Positions 44,902 to 53,862 of a stretch of DNA of 64,000 nucleotides are shown piece after piece; the stretch's first letter is position 1; each line of letters begins with the position of its first letter. The notes under the pieces are model-generated. The model saw only the letters and a list, made by a program, of their open reading frames with translations. It made no database searches and was not told the DNA's origin. The stretch lies in NCBI GenBank assembly GCA_902826695.1, contig CADEFU010000008.1, positions 1 to 64,000 of the forward strand, written 5' to 3'. A program made the translations under genes and the position numbers. The stretch comes from an uncultured Alphaproteobacteria bacterium (GTDB lineage Bacteria > Pseudomonadota > Alphaproteobacteria > Micropepsales > Micropepsaceae).

Positions 44902-44916
44902 TTGTGCACTGCACAA
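44902..44916. promoter_or_regulatory. 15-bp palindrome TTGTGCACTGCACAA, candidate operator
   Basis: A perfect palindrome around a central C ends eight bases before the -35-like box of the phasin gene. A related TTGCAGTGCAGCA stretch lies downstream of the -10 region near 44960. Phasin genes of alphaproteobacteria are commonly repressed by PhaR, whose sites are built from TGC/GCA elements, so PhaR is a reasonable candidate ligand. This is inference from motif and context. Confidence 0.45.
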
Positions 44917-44923
44917 ATTCACC

Positions 44924-44952
44924 TTGACATTCCGCTGGGTGTACCTCATATC
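44924..44952 (+). promoter_or_regulatory. Candidate sigma-70 promoter of the phasin gene
   Basis: TTGACA at 44924-44929 is followed by 17 bases and CATATC (or one base later ATATCT) near 44947-44953. The -35 box is perfect and the -10 box is weak, about 110 bp before the phasin ATG. Confidence 0.5.
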
Positions 44953-45059
44953 TGTCTTTGTTGCAGTGCAGCATTCTTCGGTCTCGACCGATGATGCTGT
45001 CAGTTTGGATGACGGTGCGGGCAGCAGTCGCTCGCCCAACCGGCGAAGGAATCAAAGCG

Positions 45060-45524
45060 ATGGCGAAGCAGAAGTTTGCCACTGAAACGGTGGAGCAGGT
45101 GATGCAAAACGGAAACGAAGCGATGAAGAGCGGGATCGAATCGATGACGAAGAACTACGAGCGATTCGCCGGTTTCGGCAAAGAAGGGTTCGAGGCTTGG
45201 ATGCAGTCGGCGACCGCAATGACCAAGGTGTTCGAGCGCATCAACGGCGATTGGTTCGCGTTCGGTAAGCAGCAAATGGAAGACAGCGTGGCGGCGTTCA
45301 AGGCCGTGGCCGGTTCCAAGAGCGTGCACGAAGCGTGGGAGGTCCAGACGGACTTCGCGAAGTCTTCGCTGGATGCGTTCATCGCGCAAGCGACGAAGGC
45401 GAACGACCTTTACATGGACGCAGCCAAGAAGGCGTTCGAGCCGCTGGGTTCGCAGTTCCAGGCGCTGAGCGAAGTGGTGCAAGACGCCCGCAAAGCCAGC
45501 CCGTTTGGGCGCGCAGCCGAGTAA
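45060..45524 (+). CDS. Phasin family protein
   Basis: A 154-residue amphipathic helical protein. The phasin domain covers most of it: AMKSGIESMTKNYERFAGFG, WMQSATAMTKVFERINGDWF, KQQMEDSVAAFKAVAGSKSV and LDAFIAQATKANDLYMDAAK. Phasins coat polyhydroxyalkanoate granules, and some act as general chaperone-like proteins. AAGGA lies ten bases before the ATG at 45060. It has its own promoter region and a terminator after it, so it is a single-gene unit. No PHA synthase is in the window. Confidence 0.92.
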   Translation: MAKQKFATETVEQVMQNGNEAMKSGIESMTKNYERFAGFGKEGFEAWMQSATAMTKVFERINGDWFAFGKQQMEDSVAAFKAVAGSKSVHEAWEVQTDFAKSSLDAFIAQATKANDLYMDAAKKAFEPLGSQFQALSEVVQDARKASPFGRAAE

Positions 45525-45547
45525 TCCCAGCATAGTTTGGTTACTGC

Positions 45548-45575
45548 AGGGCCGAAGGCGAGAGCCTTCGGCCCT
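45548..45575 (+). terminator. Rho-independent terminator of the phasin gene
   Basis: A 12-bp perfect stem (AGGGCCGAAGGC with GCCTTCGGCCCT) and a GAGA loop, followed by GTTTGCTTTT, begins 24 bp after the phasin stop. Confidence 0.85.
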
Positions 45576-45629
45576 GTTTGCTTTTGGAAATGCTTGCGTG
45601 GTGGCGGGTGGGCGTGCTGCCCTTGGCTC

Positions 45630-46040
45630 ATGACACTGCACCGCGTCGAATTTGCGACTTTGAAACGGCCGCGCACGCCGAACACGTTCTTGATGGCACC
45701 TGATGGGCTTTGCAAAGAAGCCAAGGTGGATATGGAGGCGCCGGTCTATGGCGTGTCGGCGGCGACGTTGCGCAATGAGATTTTGCGCGTGGTAATTGCC
45801 CAACCGCGCGTGTCGCATACGTTGAGTGATGAGCCGGAACTCTACGACGACTTTGTCGTGCGCTCGGCGTTGTTCGGGTTCCCCGACTTGGTTTCAGTGC
45901 AAGCGATCGCAATTGGTGCGAAGAAATCTACGCTCGCGCTGTATTCGCGCTCGGTCTATGGGCGGTCGGACTTGGGCGTGAACAAGCGACGGAGTCTGGC
46001 GTGGCTTGCGAAGGTCGCCGAGACGGTGAAGCCTGCCTAG
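45630..46040 (+). CDS. DUF1499 family protein
   Basis: A 136-residue DUF1499 protein. The family pattern is visible: RPRTPNTFLMAPDGLC near the start, APVYGVSAATLRNEILRVV, QPRVSHTLSDEPELYDDFVV and RSALFGFPDLVSVQAIAIG, ending with Lys/Arg-rich LGVNKRRSLAWLAKV. Function is unknown. I start at ATG 45630, where the conserved part begins, because the longer frame runs back through the phasin terminator. The next gene follows seven bases after its stop. Confidence 0.8.
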   Translation: MTLHRVEFATLKRPRTPNTFLMAPDGLCKEAKVDMEAPVYGVSAATLRNEILRVVIAQPRVSHTLSDEPELYDDFVVRSALFGFPDLVSVQAIAIGAKKSTLALYSRSVYGRSDLGVNKRRSLAWLAKVAETVKPA

Positions 46041-46047
46041 GGGACGA

Positions 46048-46779
46048 ATGTCCACGTCTTACGATACGATCGGCATCAACTATGCAAACCTGCGTAAGCC
46101 CGATCCACGTATCGGTTGCGTCATCGAGGCGGCGTTAGGGGCCGCGCGGAGGGTGTTGAACGTTGGTGCCGGCGCTGGGTCTTACGAGCCGGCAGGACGT
46201 GATGTGGTCGCGCTCGAACCTTCGATTGAGATGATCCGGCAGCGGCCGGCCGGTGCTGCGCCGGCTGTGTTGGGTCGGGCGGAAGCTTTGCCGTTTGCCG
46301 ACAGCAGTTTTGATGCAGTGATGGCCGTGCTGACCGTGCATCACTGGGCTGATCAGCCGCTGGGCATGCGGGAGATGCGCCGCGTGTCGCGCGGGCCGGT
46401 CGTGATCCTGACCTATGACCCTGCTTTTCGCGACTTCTGGCTGCTCGACTATGTTCCGGCATTGGCAGCGCTGGACGATGCGCAGATGCCCCGGATGGCC
46501 GACTACGCGTCGTGGCTGGGGCCGTGCCGAGTGTTGCCGGTTCCCATTCCCCACGATTGCAGCGATGGGTTCTTGTGTGCGTATTGGCGGCGGCCGACCG
46601 CGTATCTCGATCCGCATGTACGGGCGGCGATATCTTCGTTTTGGAAAGTTGGCGATGTGACGGGGTCGTTGGCCCGCTTGGAGGACGACCTCGCGAGCGG
46701 GGTTTGGGCCGAGCGTTACGGCACGCTGCTCGCGCGGGATGCCCAAGACTTTGGGTACCGGCTGGTGGTCGCGGGATAG
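46048..46779 (+). CDS. Class I SAM-dependent methyltransferase
   Basis: A 243-residue methyltransferase. RRVLNVGAGAGSYEPAG is motif I, VVALEPSIEMI is motif II with the acidic residue for the ribose hydroxyls, and GRAEALPFADSSFDAVMAVLTVHHW is the motif III/IV region of the type 11 methyltransferases. REMRRVSRGPVVILTYDP follows. The acceptor cannot be read from the sequence; several similar proteins are annotated as ubiquinone or tRNA methyltransferases without evidence. It is seven bases after the DUF1499 gene. Confidence 0.85.
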   Translation: MSTSYDTIGINYANLRKPDPRIGCVIEAALGAARRVLNVGAGAGSYEPAGRDVVALEPSIEMIRQRPAGAAPAVLGRAEALPFADSSFDAVMAVLTVHHWADQPLGMREMRRVSRGPVVILTYDPAFRDFWLLDYVPALAALDDAQMPRMADYASWLGPCRVLPVPIPHDCSDGFLCAYWRRPTAYLDPHVRAAISSFWKVGDVTGSLARLEDDLASGVWAERYGTLLARDAQDFGYRLVVAG

Positions 46780-46890
46780 CCTGTCCGCAGCGACAGCCGG
46801 GGGATGAGTGCTGTCAACCTCGTTTTTCGCGGGGATTGCCCCTTTTCGGGTGCTTTTCTTCGCCCCAGAACATCCTATCTAATAGCGCCT

Positions 46891-47220
46891 ATGACGAAAC
46901 AAAACGGCGACCGCGACGGACAAGGGCCATCGACCGGCCTTGTCACAAAAGTGCGGCCGAAAACAAAGAAGCCGAACCTCTATAAGGTTTTGATGCTGAA
47001 CGACGATTACACGCCGATGGAATTCGTCGTGCACGTGCTTGAGCGCTTTTTCAATAAGGGGCGGTCGGACGCCGAGCGCATCATGCTGCAGGTTCACCAA
47101 CAAGGTGTTGGGATTTGCGGGGTCTATACCTACGAAGTGGCGGAAACCAAGGTTGCACAAGTGATCGATTTCGCCAGGCGGCACCAGCACCCGTTGCAGT
47201 GTACACTGGAAAAAGAGTGA
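46891..47220 (+). CDS. clpS: ATP-dependent Clp protease adaptor ClpS
   Basis: A 109-residue ClpS. The N-terminal 30 residues are a flexible extension. The core begins [20 protein letters not shown], with NDDYTPM forming the pocket that binds the N-terminal residue of N-degron substrates, followed by [19 protein letters not shown] and [12 protein letters not shown]. It passes N-degron proteins to ClpAP. The gene is 46 bp before clpA, the usual arrangement. The ATG at 46891 is chosen because the start further upstream adds a Pro/Arg-rich, non-conserved segment. Confidence 0.95.
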   Translation: MTKQNGDRDGQGPSTGLVTKVRPKTKKPNLYKVLMLNDDYTPMEFVVHVLERFFNKGRSDAERIMLQVHQQGVGICGVYTYEVAETKVAQVIDFARRHQHPLQCTLEKE

Positions 47221-47266
47221 TAGAATCTCGGGGCGCAGAGGGGTCTCACTAGAAAGGCGAACGTTA

Positions 47267-49624
47267 GTGGCGAGTTTTTCGAAGTCCCTGCAGAACACGC
47301 TTCACCGCGCGATGGCGTTGGCGAATGAGCGCAATCATGAGTACGCGACGCTTGAGCATTTGTTGTTCGCGCTGATCGACGATCAGGACGCCGCGGCTGT
47401 GATGCGGGCATGCAGCGTCGATGTCGAAGTGCTGCGGCGGACGCTTTCAACCTATATCGACACGGATCTGGCCACCCTCGTCGTCGATGACGGGGAAGAT
47501 GCGAAGCCGACCGCCGGGTTCCAGCGCGTCGTGCAGCGCGCCGTCATTCACGTGCAGTCGTCGGGGCGGGAAGAAGTTACGGGCGCGAATATCTTGGTCG
47601 CGATCTTTGCGGAGCGCGAGAGCCACGCCGCCTACTTCCTGCAAGAACAGAACATGTCGCGCTATGACGCGGTTAGCTACATCAGCCACGGCATTGCGAA
47701 GCGGCCGGGTGCAACGGAATCGCGGCCGGTGCGCGGCGCCGACGAAGAGGCCGAAGACGGCGAGAAGGCGGTCAAGCAAGGCACCGAGGCGCTGGAGGCC
47801 TATTGCGTCAATCTCAACAACAAGTCGCGGCTGGGCAAGATCGATCCCTTGATCGGACGCGAAGCGGAGGTTGAGCGCACGATTCAGATTCTTTGCCGAC
47901 GGCAGAAGAACAATCCGCTGCTCGTGGGCGACCCGGGTGTGGGCAAGACCGCGATTGCGGAAGGCCTGGCGCGGAAGATCGTGCAGGGCGAGGTGCCGGA
48001 GGTTCTGAAGGACTGCACGATATTTGCGCTCGACATGGGTGCGTTGATCGCGGGCACGCGCTATCGCGGCGACTTCGAAGAGCGGCTTAAGAACGTCGTA
48101 AAGGAGTTGGAGCACTTCAAAGGTGCGATTCTCTTTATCGACGAGATTCATACCGTCATCGGCGCGGGTGCGACGAGCGGCGGGGCTATGGACGCGTCGA
48201 ACCTGCTCAAGCCTGCTCTGCAGTCGGGAACGCTGCGCTGTATGGGCTCGACGACCTACAAGGAGTTTCGTCAGCACTTCGAGAAGGACCGGGCGCTGGC
48301 GCGGCGGTTCCAGAAGATCGACGTGGGTGAGCCTTCGATCCCGGATGCGATCAAGATCTTGAAGGGGCTGAAGCCGTACTTCGAAACGTATCACAAAGTC
48401 CGCTACACGGGCGATGCGATCAAGGCGGCGGTTGAGCTTTCGGCGAAGTACATCAACGATCGCAAACTGCCCGATAAAGCGATCGACGTGATCGACGAGA
48501 CTGGCGCTTCGCAAATGCTGCAGCCGGAGGCGAAGCGAAAGAAGGTCATCGGCATTACCGAGATCGAAGAGGTGATCTCGAAGATGGCGCGCATACCACC
48601 GAAGACCGTGTCCAAGAACGATGCGGAGTCGTTGCGCGATCTCGAAATGAACATGAAGCACGTCGTGTTCGGGCAAGACGAGGCGATCAAGCAGTTGTCG
48701 GCCGCGATCAAGATGGCGCGTGCGGGCTTGCGCGATCCGGAGAAGCCGATCGGGTCCTATCTGTTCTCCGGGCCGACGGGTGTCGGCAAAACGGAGGTGG
48801 CACGGCAGTTGTCGAAGATCATGGGTGTTGAGCTCCTGCGGTTCGACATGTCGGAGTACATGGAACGGCACTCGGTTAGCCGGCTGATCGGCGCACCGCC
48901 GGGGTATGTCGGCTTCGACCAGGGTGGGCTCTTAACCGACGGCGTGGATCAGCATCCACACTGCGTGTTGCTGCTCGATGAGATCGAGAAGGCGCACCCG
49001 GACTTGTTCAACATCCTGTTGCAGGTGATGGATCACGGGAAGCTGACCGATCACAACGGCAAGAAGATCGACTTCCGCAATGTCGTGCTCATTATGACGA
49101 CGAATGCGGGGGCGGCGGATGCCGCGAAGGACTCGATCGGCTTCGGGCGCGGCAAGCGCGACGGCGAAGATGCGGAAGCGATCAAGAAGCTCTTCACGCC
49201 GGAGTTCCGCAACCGGCTCGATGCCGTTATTCCGTTTTCGGCGCTTCCTCCGGCGGTTATCGGACGGGTGGTCGAGAAGTTCGTGCTGCAGCTTGAGGCG
49301 CAACTCAGCGACCGCAACGTGACGTTCGAGCTTTCGCCGGAGGCGACGGCTTGGATGGTCGAGCACGGCTACGACGAAGCGTTCGGCGCCAGACCGTTGG
49401 CACGGTTGATCCAGGATACGATCAAGAAGCCGCTCGCCGATGACATTCTGTTTGGGCGGCTTTCGCGCGGGGGCACGGTCAAGGTGCTCGTCAAAGGCGA
49501 CAGGTCCGGCCTCGCGTTCGAAATCATCGAAGCGCCACAATTGCCCGCAAAGGTTGGGGCGAATGGCGACGACCTCGACGGTGACGAAGAGACCGAGCCG
49601 AACGAACCCGAATTGGTGAAATGA
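47267..49624 (+). CDS. clpA: ATP-dependent Clp protease ATPase subunit ClpA
   Basis: A 785-residue AAA+ unfoldase. The N domain (1-150, with two Clp repeat motifs such as [16 protein letters not shown]) binds ClpS. D1 has Walker A GDPGVGKT, followed by [15 protein letters not shown] as Walker B. D2 has [14 protein letters not shown] and [11 protein letters not shown], with the C-terminal [11 protein letters not shown]. ClpA unfolds and threads substrates into ClpP; clpP is not in this window. The start is GTG at 47267. Length is close to the family size of about 760. The next gene overlaps the stop by four bases. Confidence 0.96.
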   Translation: MASFSKSLQNTLHRAMALANERNHEYATLEHLLFALIDDQDAAAVMRACSVDVEVLRRTLSTYIDTDLATLVVDDGEDAKPTAGFQRVVQRAVIHVQSSGREEVTGANILVAIFAERESHAAYFLQEQNMSRYDAVSYISHGIAKRPGATESRPVRGADEEAEDGEKAVKQGTEALEAYCVNLNNKSRLGKIDPLIGREAEVERTIQILCRRQKNNPLLVGDPGVGKTAIAEGLARKIVQGEVPEVLKDCTIFALDMGALIAGTRYRGDFEERLKNVVKELEHFKGAILFIDEIHTVIGAGATSGGAMDASNLLKPALQSGTLRCMGSTTYKEFRQHFEKDRALARRFQKIDVGEPSIPDAIKILKGLKPYFETYHKVRYTGDAIKAAVELSAKYINDRKLPDKAIDVIDETGASQMLQPEAKRKKVIGITEIEEVISKMARIPPKTVSKNDAESLRDLEMNMKHVVFGQDEAIKQLSAAIKMARAGLRDPEKPIGSYLFSGPTGVGKTEVARQLSKIMGVELLRFDMSEYMERHSVSRLIGAPPGYVGFDQGGLLTDGVDQHPHCVLLLDEIEKAHPDLFNILLQVMDHGKLTDHNGKKIDFRNVVLIMTTNAGAADAAKDSIGFGRGKRDGEDAEAIKKLFTPEFRNRLDAVIPFSALPPAVIGRVVEKFVLQLEAQLSDRNVTFELSPEATAWMVEHGYDEAFGARPLARLIQDTIKKPLADDILFGRLSRGGTVKVLVKGDRSGLAFEIIEAPQLPAKVGANGDDLDGDEETEPNEPELVK

Positions 49625-50259
49625 AGCGCGTCATCCTGGCCCTGACCGCCCTACTCAGTTTCGCTGCTGTGGTCAGGGCGGAGGAAGACGTCATTGTGCG
49701 CGGTCAGTTCCCGCAAATTCTGGCGCGGGGGGAGACCGTCGTGCAGATGGCGAACCGTATGGCCGCCGTTTTGATCAATCTCGATCGTTTCATCGCACCG
49801 CCGTGCGGAATGAGGCGCGTGTTCGAGTTTGCAGGCGCTGACTACTATGACGAGAGCGATCTAACGAAGCGTATCGAGCCGAGCCGGCGCGGCGTGTGGC
49901 GGATTGCGGTGGTGGGCAAAGGCTGTTGGGCAGCGCGAGCGCACAACGTGTTTCTCTATCCACGCGTCGGCGCGCCTGCGGGTTTACGGCTCGGCGTGCC
50001 GGGGCGGACAGTCGCAGGACCACGTCTTCAAGCGGAGGCGATCGGGCTCGTCTTGCGCGAAGCGAACGGGATCGCGATGCGCGGAAACTGCGAGGATCCA
50101 GCGTTTCTGGTGGACTCGGTTGTGACCAAGGTGCGCCTGCCCGGCAAGCCGTGGACCGAGGTGTGGTCGGCCAGCGCTTGCGAGATCACGCGCAAGTTTG
50201 CCGTGATGTTCACGCCGGAGGGTGCGAAGACGCGGATCGGCGTTGCGCTGACCGATTGA
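49621..50259 (+). CDS. Exported protein coupled to clpA, function unknown
   Basis: A 212-residue protein whose ATG overlaps the clpA stop (49621-49624). The first 20 residues ([20 protein letters not shown]) form a signal peptide. The mature part has a FIAPPCGMRRV and GKGCWAARAHNVFLYP pair of Cys-containing segments, which may form disulfides, and a beta-rich C-terminal half. I do not recognise the family. Coupling to clpA is probably for expression only, since the product is exported. It ends one base before the stop of the convergent gene. Confidence 0.7.
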   Translation: MKRVILALTALLSFAAVVRAEEDVIVRGQFPQILARGETVVQMANRMAAVLINLDRFIAPPCGMRRVFEFAGADYYDESDLTKRIEPSRRGVWRIAVVGKGCWAARAHNVFLYPRVGAPAGLRLGVPGRTVAGPRLQAEAIGLVLREANGIAMRGNCEDPAFLVDSVVTKVRLPGKPWTEVWSASACEITRKFAVMFTPEGAKTRIGVALTD

Positions 50260-51078
50260 TTACTGCGGCAGGTAATCGTTCGCTTCCAAGATTTTGAACC
50301 CCGGAATGCCGCCCAGACAGTGGCGCAGCAGATAGGCGTGGCCCGAGCCATAGACGACGAGGATTCGGTCGCCGGGTGCAGCGGCTTGGGCGATGCGCGC
50401 GCAGATTTGGAAGTTGCGCTTGTACCAACTGCTAACGAGGTCAGCGCCCGGTTGTTCGTCGATGGCGCCGTAGCGCAGCAAGTCGAGGTAGAATGCGTTG
50501 TCTTGTGCGATGGCTTCGGGCTCGTTGAAGTCACGCAGCACCCGTCCGATCGATTGGGTCTTCAATTGGTTCGACAGTTTCGCCGTCCAGCTTTGGATCA
50601 TTGCGATACTGGCGCCGAGCTTCGCTTCCCGCCCGCTACGTTTGGCGTACGCCATTACGGCTTCAAAAGGGAACTCCCCGCTGACATCGACCGAGTGGAT
50701 ATTTTCGTGGCCTAGCCGTTTTGCGAGGGCGAAGCCGATTTGCACGGTTTCGCTGCGGGATGGGTCAATCTTTCCAGCACGGTAGAGCGGGTAGCGTTCG
50801 CTGAGCGTCGTGCCGGGCTGGCGGCGTTGGCTTTCAACCGCGATTTTGGTGGGGTTGAAGCGCGCGAGGCCGTCGAGGACTTGGCCGATCTCTGTTTGTC
50901 GTTTCGGCGCGAGCACATCGTCAATCTGCATGTTCGCGACATCGAGGCCCGGGCTATCGAAATGGAACGTGCCAAGGATGACCACTTCGACCGGCGGACC
51001 CTCGGGTTTCGCGATCGGTTGAGCTAACGCCCATGTCGATGCCGCGAAAAGCGCGATCAGGCAGGTCAGTGCACGCAT
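50260..51078 (-). CDS. Exported DUF5694 family protein
   Basis: A 272-residue protein with a signal peptide (RALTCLIALFAASTWALAQP). The DUF5694 opening VEVVILGTFHFDSPGLDVAN, then DDVLAPKRQTEIGQVLDGLARF and PTKIAVE, is followed at the end by GDRILVVYGSGHAYLLRHC, with a conserved G-S-G-H reminiscent of TraB/ChaN-like EreA-type proteins. That fold relation is only my inference. Function is unknown. I choose ATG 51078 because GGGGGA lies six bases upstream; a longer frame to 51183 has no signal peptide start. Confidence 0.8.
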   Translation of the reverse strand: MRALTCLIALFAASTWALAQPIAKPEGPPVEVVILGTFHFDSPGLDVANMQIDDVLAPKRQTEIGQVLDGLARFNPTKIAVESQRRQPGTTLSERYPLYRAGKIDPSRSETVQIGFALAKRLGHENIHSVDVSGEFPFEAVMAYAKRSGREAKLGASIAMIQSWTAKLSNQLKTQSIGRVLRDFNEPEAIAQDNAFYLDLLRYGAIDEQPGADLVSSWYKRNFQICARIAQAAAPGDRILVVYGSGHAYLLRHCLGGIPGFKILEANDYLPQ

Positions 51079-51269
51079 ATGTTTCCCCCAAGGTCTGCCG
51101 TACGATAGTTTTGCGCGGTATGGGCGGGCAATCACGGTTCCGTGAAGTTGGCGGGCGCCGTAGCGATTGGTTTTGTGCGACATAGCAATGGCTATCGCAT
51201 CGATACGTTCCGGCGGCGTCGATTTTGCGCGAATGTCCGGGGTGTCGGTTGTTCAAGTTGAGGATGTCC

Positions 51270-51719
51270 ATGACGCCATTTGAAATCATTCGCGAACAGT
51301 TGGGTGGTGCCGTTCCGTTTGCGCGGCATGCCGGCGTGAAGCTCACGCATGTGGAAGAAGGTCTGGCGCGGGCGACGCTCGAGCAAACCTCGAGCAGCAT
51401 CAATCACATCGGCACGCAGCACGCGGGCGCGTTGTTCACGCTGGGCGAGACGGCATCAGGCGGTGCGATGGCGGGGGTGTTTGCCGATCGCATTCTCAGC
51501 GTGCGGCCGATCGCGGGTGAGGCGCAGGTTCGCTACACGCGGCTCGCCAAGGGGTTGATCGTGGCGGAGGCGCGCGTTGTCGGTGCGCGCGATGTGCTGA
51601 TCGCGACACTTGAGCGGGACAAGAAGGTGGCATTCGACGTCACGGTCGCAATGAGCGATACCGAGGGGAAAGAGGTCGCGACGATGCGTGTGTCTTGGAC
51701 GGTAAAGGCGGTTACTTGA
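51270..51719 (+). CDS. Hotdog-fold thioesterase-like protein (DUF4442/PaaI-like)
   Basis: A 149-residue hotdog-fold protein. VPFARHAGVKLTHVEEGLARA and SSSINHIGTQHAGALFTLGE correspond to the strand-helix core with the H-x-G-x-x-F-T-L-G-E motif of the DUF4442/PaaI group. It may hydrolyse an acyl-CoA; substrate is unknown. GAGG six bases before the ATG at 51270 supports this start; another ATG lies two codons upstream. Its stop overlaps the convergent HIT gene by eight bases. Confidence 0.8.
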   Translation: MTPFEIIREQLGGAVPFARHAGVKLTHVEEGLARATLEQTSSSINHIGTQHAGALFTLGETASGGAMAGVFADRILSVRPIAGEAQVRYTRLAKGLIVAEARVVGARDVLIATLERDKKVAFDVTVAMSDTEGKEVATMRVSWTVKAVT

Positions 51720-52131
51720 CGGCGGCGGCGATTTTGGCGGCGAGCGTCTTCAGCTGCTCGAAGTTCGCCGTCTCGCGCGCGTGGAGTTTGAGGTCGAGCC
51801 CGCTCGTGCGCGGAATGACGTGGAAGTGGATGTGGAATACGGTTTGACCCGCGGCCGCGCCGTTCAACTGCGCGAGTAGAATGCCTGGGGCGTTTGTGAC
51901 CCGTTTCACGGCGGCGGCGATTTTCTGTGTTGTTTTGATGAGAGCGGCGGCACCCTCGGGGCTGAGGTCCAGGATCGACTCAGCGCCTTCCTTTGTGATC
52001 ACAAGCGTGTGGCCTTCGGCTTGGGGCATGATGTCCATAAAGGCGAGCGTGTGTGCATCCTCGTAGACCTTGAAACATGGGGCTTCGCCACGCACGATTT
52101 TGGCAAAAATGTTGTTCGGGTCGTAGGTCAT
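51712..52131 (-). CDS. HIT family protein
   Basis: A 139-residue HIT protein of the HINT/PKCI group. The opening NNIFAKIVRGEAPCFKVYED, then DIMPQAEGHTLVITK, and the catalytic QTVFHIHFHVIPR (H-x-H-x-H) are typical. Such enzymes hydrolyse aminoacyl- or acyl-AMP or purine nucleoside phosphoramidates. It starts one base from the stop of the FemAB-like gene, so it is the last gene of a three-gene unit with that gene and the RidA-like gene. Confidence 0.93.
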   Translation of the reverse strand: MTYDPNNIFAKIVRGEAPCFKVYEDAHTLAFMDIMPQAEGHTLVITKEGAESILDLSPEGAAALIKTTQKIAAAVKRVTNAPGILLAQLNGAAAGQTVFHIHFHVIPRTSGLDLKLHARETANFEQLKTLAAKIAAAVK

Positions 52132-53307
52132 CTAGCAGTCCTTCTTGAAGGGGGCGTGCTCTGCAAGAGCTTCGATTTCGTCACCGACCGCGCGGCGTTC
52201 TTGGGTTAGGTAGTTCGCGACGGCCTGGCGCAAGCCCGCATGCGCGATCCAGTGGGCGGATCGTGTGCGCACGGGGAGGTAGCCGCGGGCGAGTTTGTGG
52301 GCGCCTTGGGCGCCGGCCTCGACAACTTTCAACCCCGTCGTTATCGCGTAATCTATGGCTTGATAGTAGCAAAGCTCGAAGTGCAGGAACGGGTGATGCT
52401 CGAGCGCACCCCAGTTTCGACCGTAGAGTGTGTCGGAGCCGATGAAGTTGAGGGCGCCTGCGATGTAGCGGCCGTCGCGCTTGGCCATGACCAGCAAGAT
52501 TCGCTCCGCCATGCTTTGGCCGACGAGGCTAAAGAATTCGCGCGTTAGGTACGGCGAACCCCATTTGCGGGCGCCGGTATCCATGTAGAACGCGAAGAAA
52601 GCATCCCAGTGATGCTCCTTAAGGTCACTGCCGGTCAGACATTCGATGTCGATGCCGGCGCTTACGGCCTCGGCGCGTTCGCGGCGGAGGTTCTTGCGTT
52701 TGATCGAGGAGAGGGCAGCGAGGAAGTCGGCAAAGCTTGCATAGCCTTCGTTGTGCCAGTGGAATTGGCGGTCGTGGCGTTGCAGGAAGTCGAGCTTCCC
52801 CAGCGTTTCGACTTCAGCTTCCTCGGCGAATGTGATGTGGAGTGACGAGACTTCGAGCTTTTGTGCGAACGCCATCATCGCGTGGGCAAGCGGCTCGCGT
52901 GCCGCCTCGTTGCCACCAGTTAGGAGCCGCGGCCCGGTCACGGGGGTGAACGGGACAGAGACTTGGAGTTTTGGGTAGTACTCGCCGCCGGCGCGCTCGA
53001 ACGCCTCGGCCCATCCTTGATCGAAGACGTACTCGCCGTAGGAGTGGTTCTTCACGTACATCGGCGCGGCTGCAATCGCTTGGCCGGCTTGCTCTACAAG
53101 GATGTGGGCGGGTTGCCAGCCTGAACGCGCGGAAGCGGAGCCGCTTTCCTCAAGCGCGCTCAGGAATGCGTGGCTGACGAAGGGGTTGAAGCGGGCGCCT
53201 GCGGGGTTTGCGAGCGCATCCCAAACCGCCGGCGGGACGGCGTTCATGCCGTCCAGGAGGCGGGCGGACGGCGGCGATGTCGTCGATGCCGTCCGGCGCG
53301 TCGTCAT
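52132..53307 (-). CDS. FemAB/GNAT-like protein of the DUF482 (PF04339) family
   Basis: A 391-residue protein. NPFVSHAFLSALEESGSA near the start, then HSYGEYVFDQGWAEAFERAG, YYPKLQVSVPFTPVTGPRLL and GSPYLTREFFSLVGQSMAER, NFIGSDTLYGRNWGALEHHP and the end segment GAQGAHKLARGYLPVRTRS are diagnostic for the family. The fold is a double GNAT domain like FemAB peptidyltransferases; the acyl donor and acceptor are unknown. The ATG at 53307 overlaps the RidA stop (ATGA), so translation is coupled. A longer frame adds only Arg-rich residues and is rejected. Confidence 0.88.
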   Translation of the reverse strand: MTTRRTASTTSPPSARLLDGMNAVPPAVWDALANPAGARFNPFVSHAFLSALEESGSASARSGWQPAHILVEQAGQAIAAAPMYVKNHSYGEYVFDQGWAEAFERAGGEYYPKLQVSVPFTPVTGPRLLTGGNEAAREPLAHAMMAFAQKLEVSSLHITFAEEAEVETLGKLDFLQRHDRQFHWHNEGYASFADFLAALSSIKRKNLRRERAEAVSAGIDIECLTGSDLKEHHWDAFFAFYMDTGARKWGSPYLTREFFSLVGQSMAERILLVMAKRDGRYIAGALNFIGSDTLYGRNWGALEHHPFLHFELCYYQAIDYAITTGLKVVEAGAQGAHKLARGYLPVRTRSAHWIAHAGLRQAVANYLTQERRAVGDEIEALAEHAPFKKDC

Positions 53308-53771
53308 GCGATTTCGAATACGGCTTCGACTTCGACGGCGACGTTGCGCGGGAGCGAGCCTGCGCCGACGGCTGCGCGCGCGTGTTTGCCGATGTCGCCG
53401 AAGATTTGCACGATCGTGTCGGAGGCGCCGTTGATGACCTCCGGGTGCTGGGCGAAGCCCGCAATCGCGTTGACGAAACCTGTCACCTTTACGCAGCGCT
53501 TCACACGGTCGAGGTTGCCGCCGCAAGCTTCGCGCAGTTGAGCGACGATGTTGATCGCGCAGAGGCGGGCGGCCGCTTGGCCTTGTTCGACGTTGAAGTC
53601 TTTGCCAACGATGCCGACATATTCGAGGCCGTTCGGGCCGAGCGTTACTTGGCCGGAAATGAAGACGAGGTTTCCTGTGACGACGTAGGGGACGTAGTTC
53701 GCGACGGGGGCGACGGGCTTTGGCAAGGTGATGTCAAGTTCTTTGAGGCGAGCTTCGACGCGTCCGGTCAT
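53304..53771 (-). CDS. RidA/YjgF family protein
   Basis: A 155-residue member of the RidA (YjgF/YER057c/UK114) superfamily. VEARLKELDITLPKPVAPVA opens it, NLVFISGQVTLGPNG and AARLCAINIVAQLREACGG are typical, and the ending GSLPRNVAVEVEAVFEIA carries the family R at the active site and E-x-x-A. Canonical RidA hydrolyses reactive enamines and imines such as 2-aminoacrylate. This is the longer subgroup, whose substrate is not clear. It is first in the unit with the FemAB-like and HIT genes. The ATG at 53771 is chosen because the upstream frame is antisense to the next gene. Confidence 0.9.
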   Translation of the reverse strand: MTGRVEARLKELDITLPKPVAPVANYVPYVVTGNLVFISGQVTLGPNGLEYVGIVGKDFNVEQGQAAARLCAINIVAQLREACGGNLDRVKRCVKVTGFVNAIAGFAQHPEVINGASDTIVQIFGDIGKHARAAVGAGSLPRNVAVEVEAVFEIA

Positions 53772-53862
53772 GTGTGTCCCTTTGCGAAAGGCGTGTGTCC
53801 ATGCGAGAAGGGGAACGTCGCAAATCGCGCACTTGGACGCAACTTCGGAACACGCGAAAATC

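Larger units (their letters stand above)
44638..45059. other. Intergenic region with phasin promoter and TGCA palindromes
   Basis: No gene is visible between the D,D-carboxypeptidase start and the phasin start. The right half contains a 15-bp palindrome, a promoter-like pair and a second TGCA-rich site; see the next two entries. The left half (44638 to about 44890) shows nothing specific. Confidence 0.55.
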
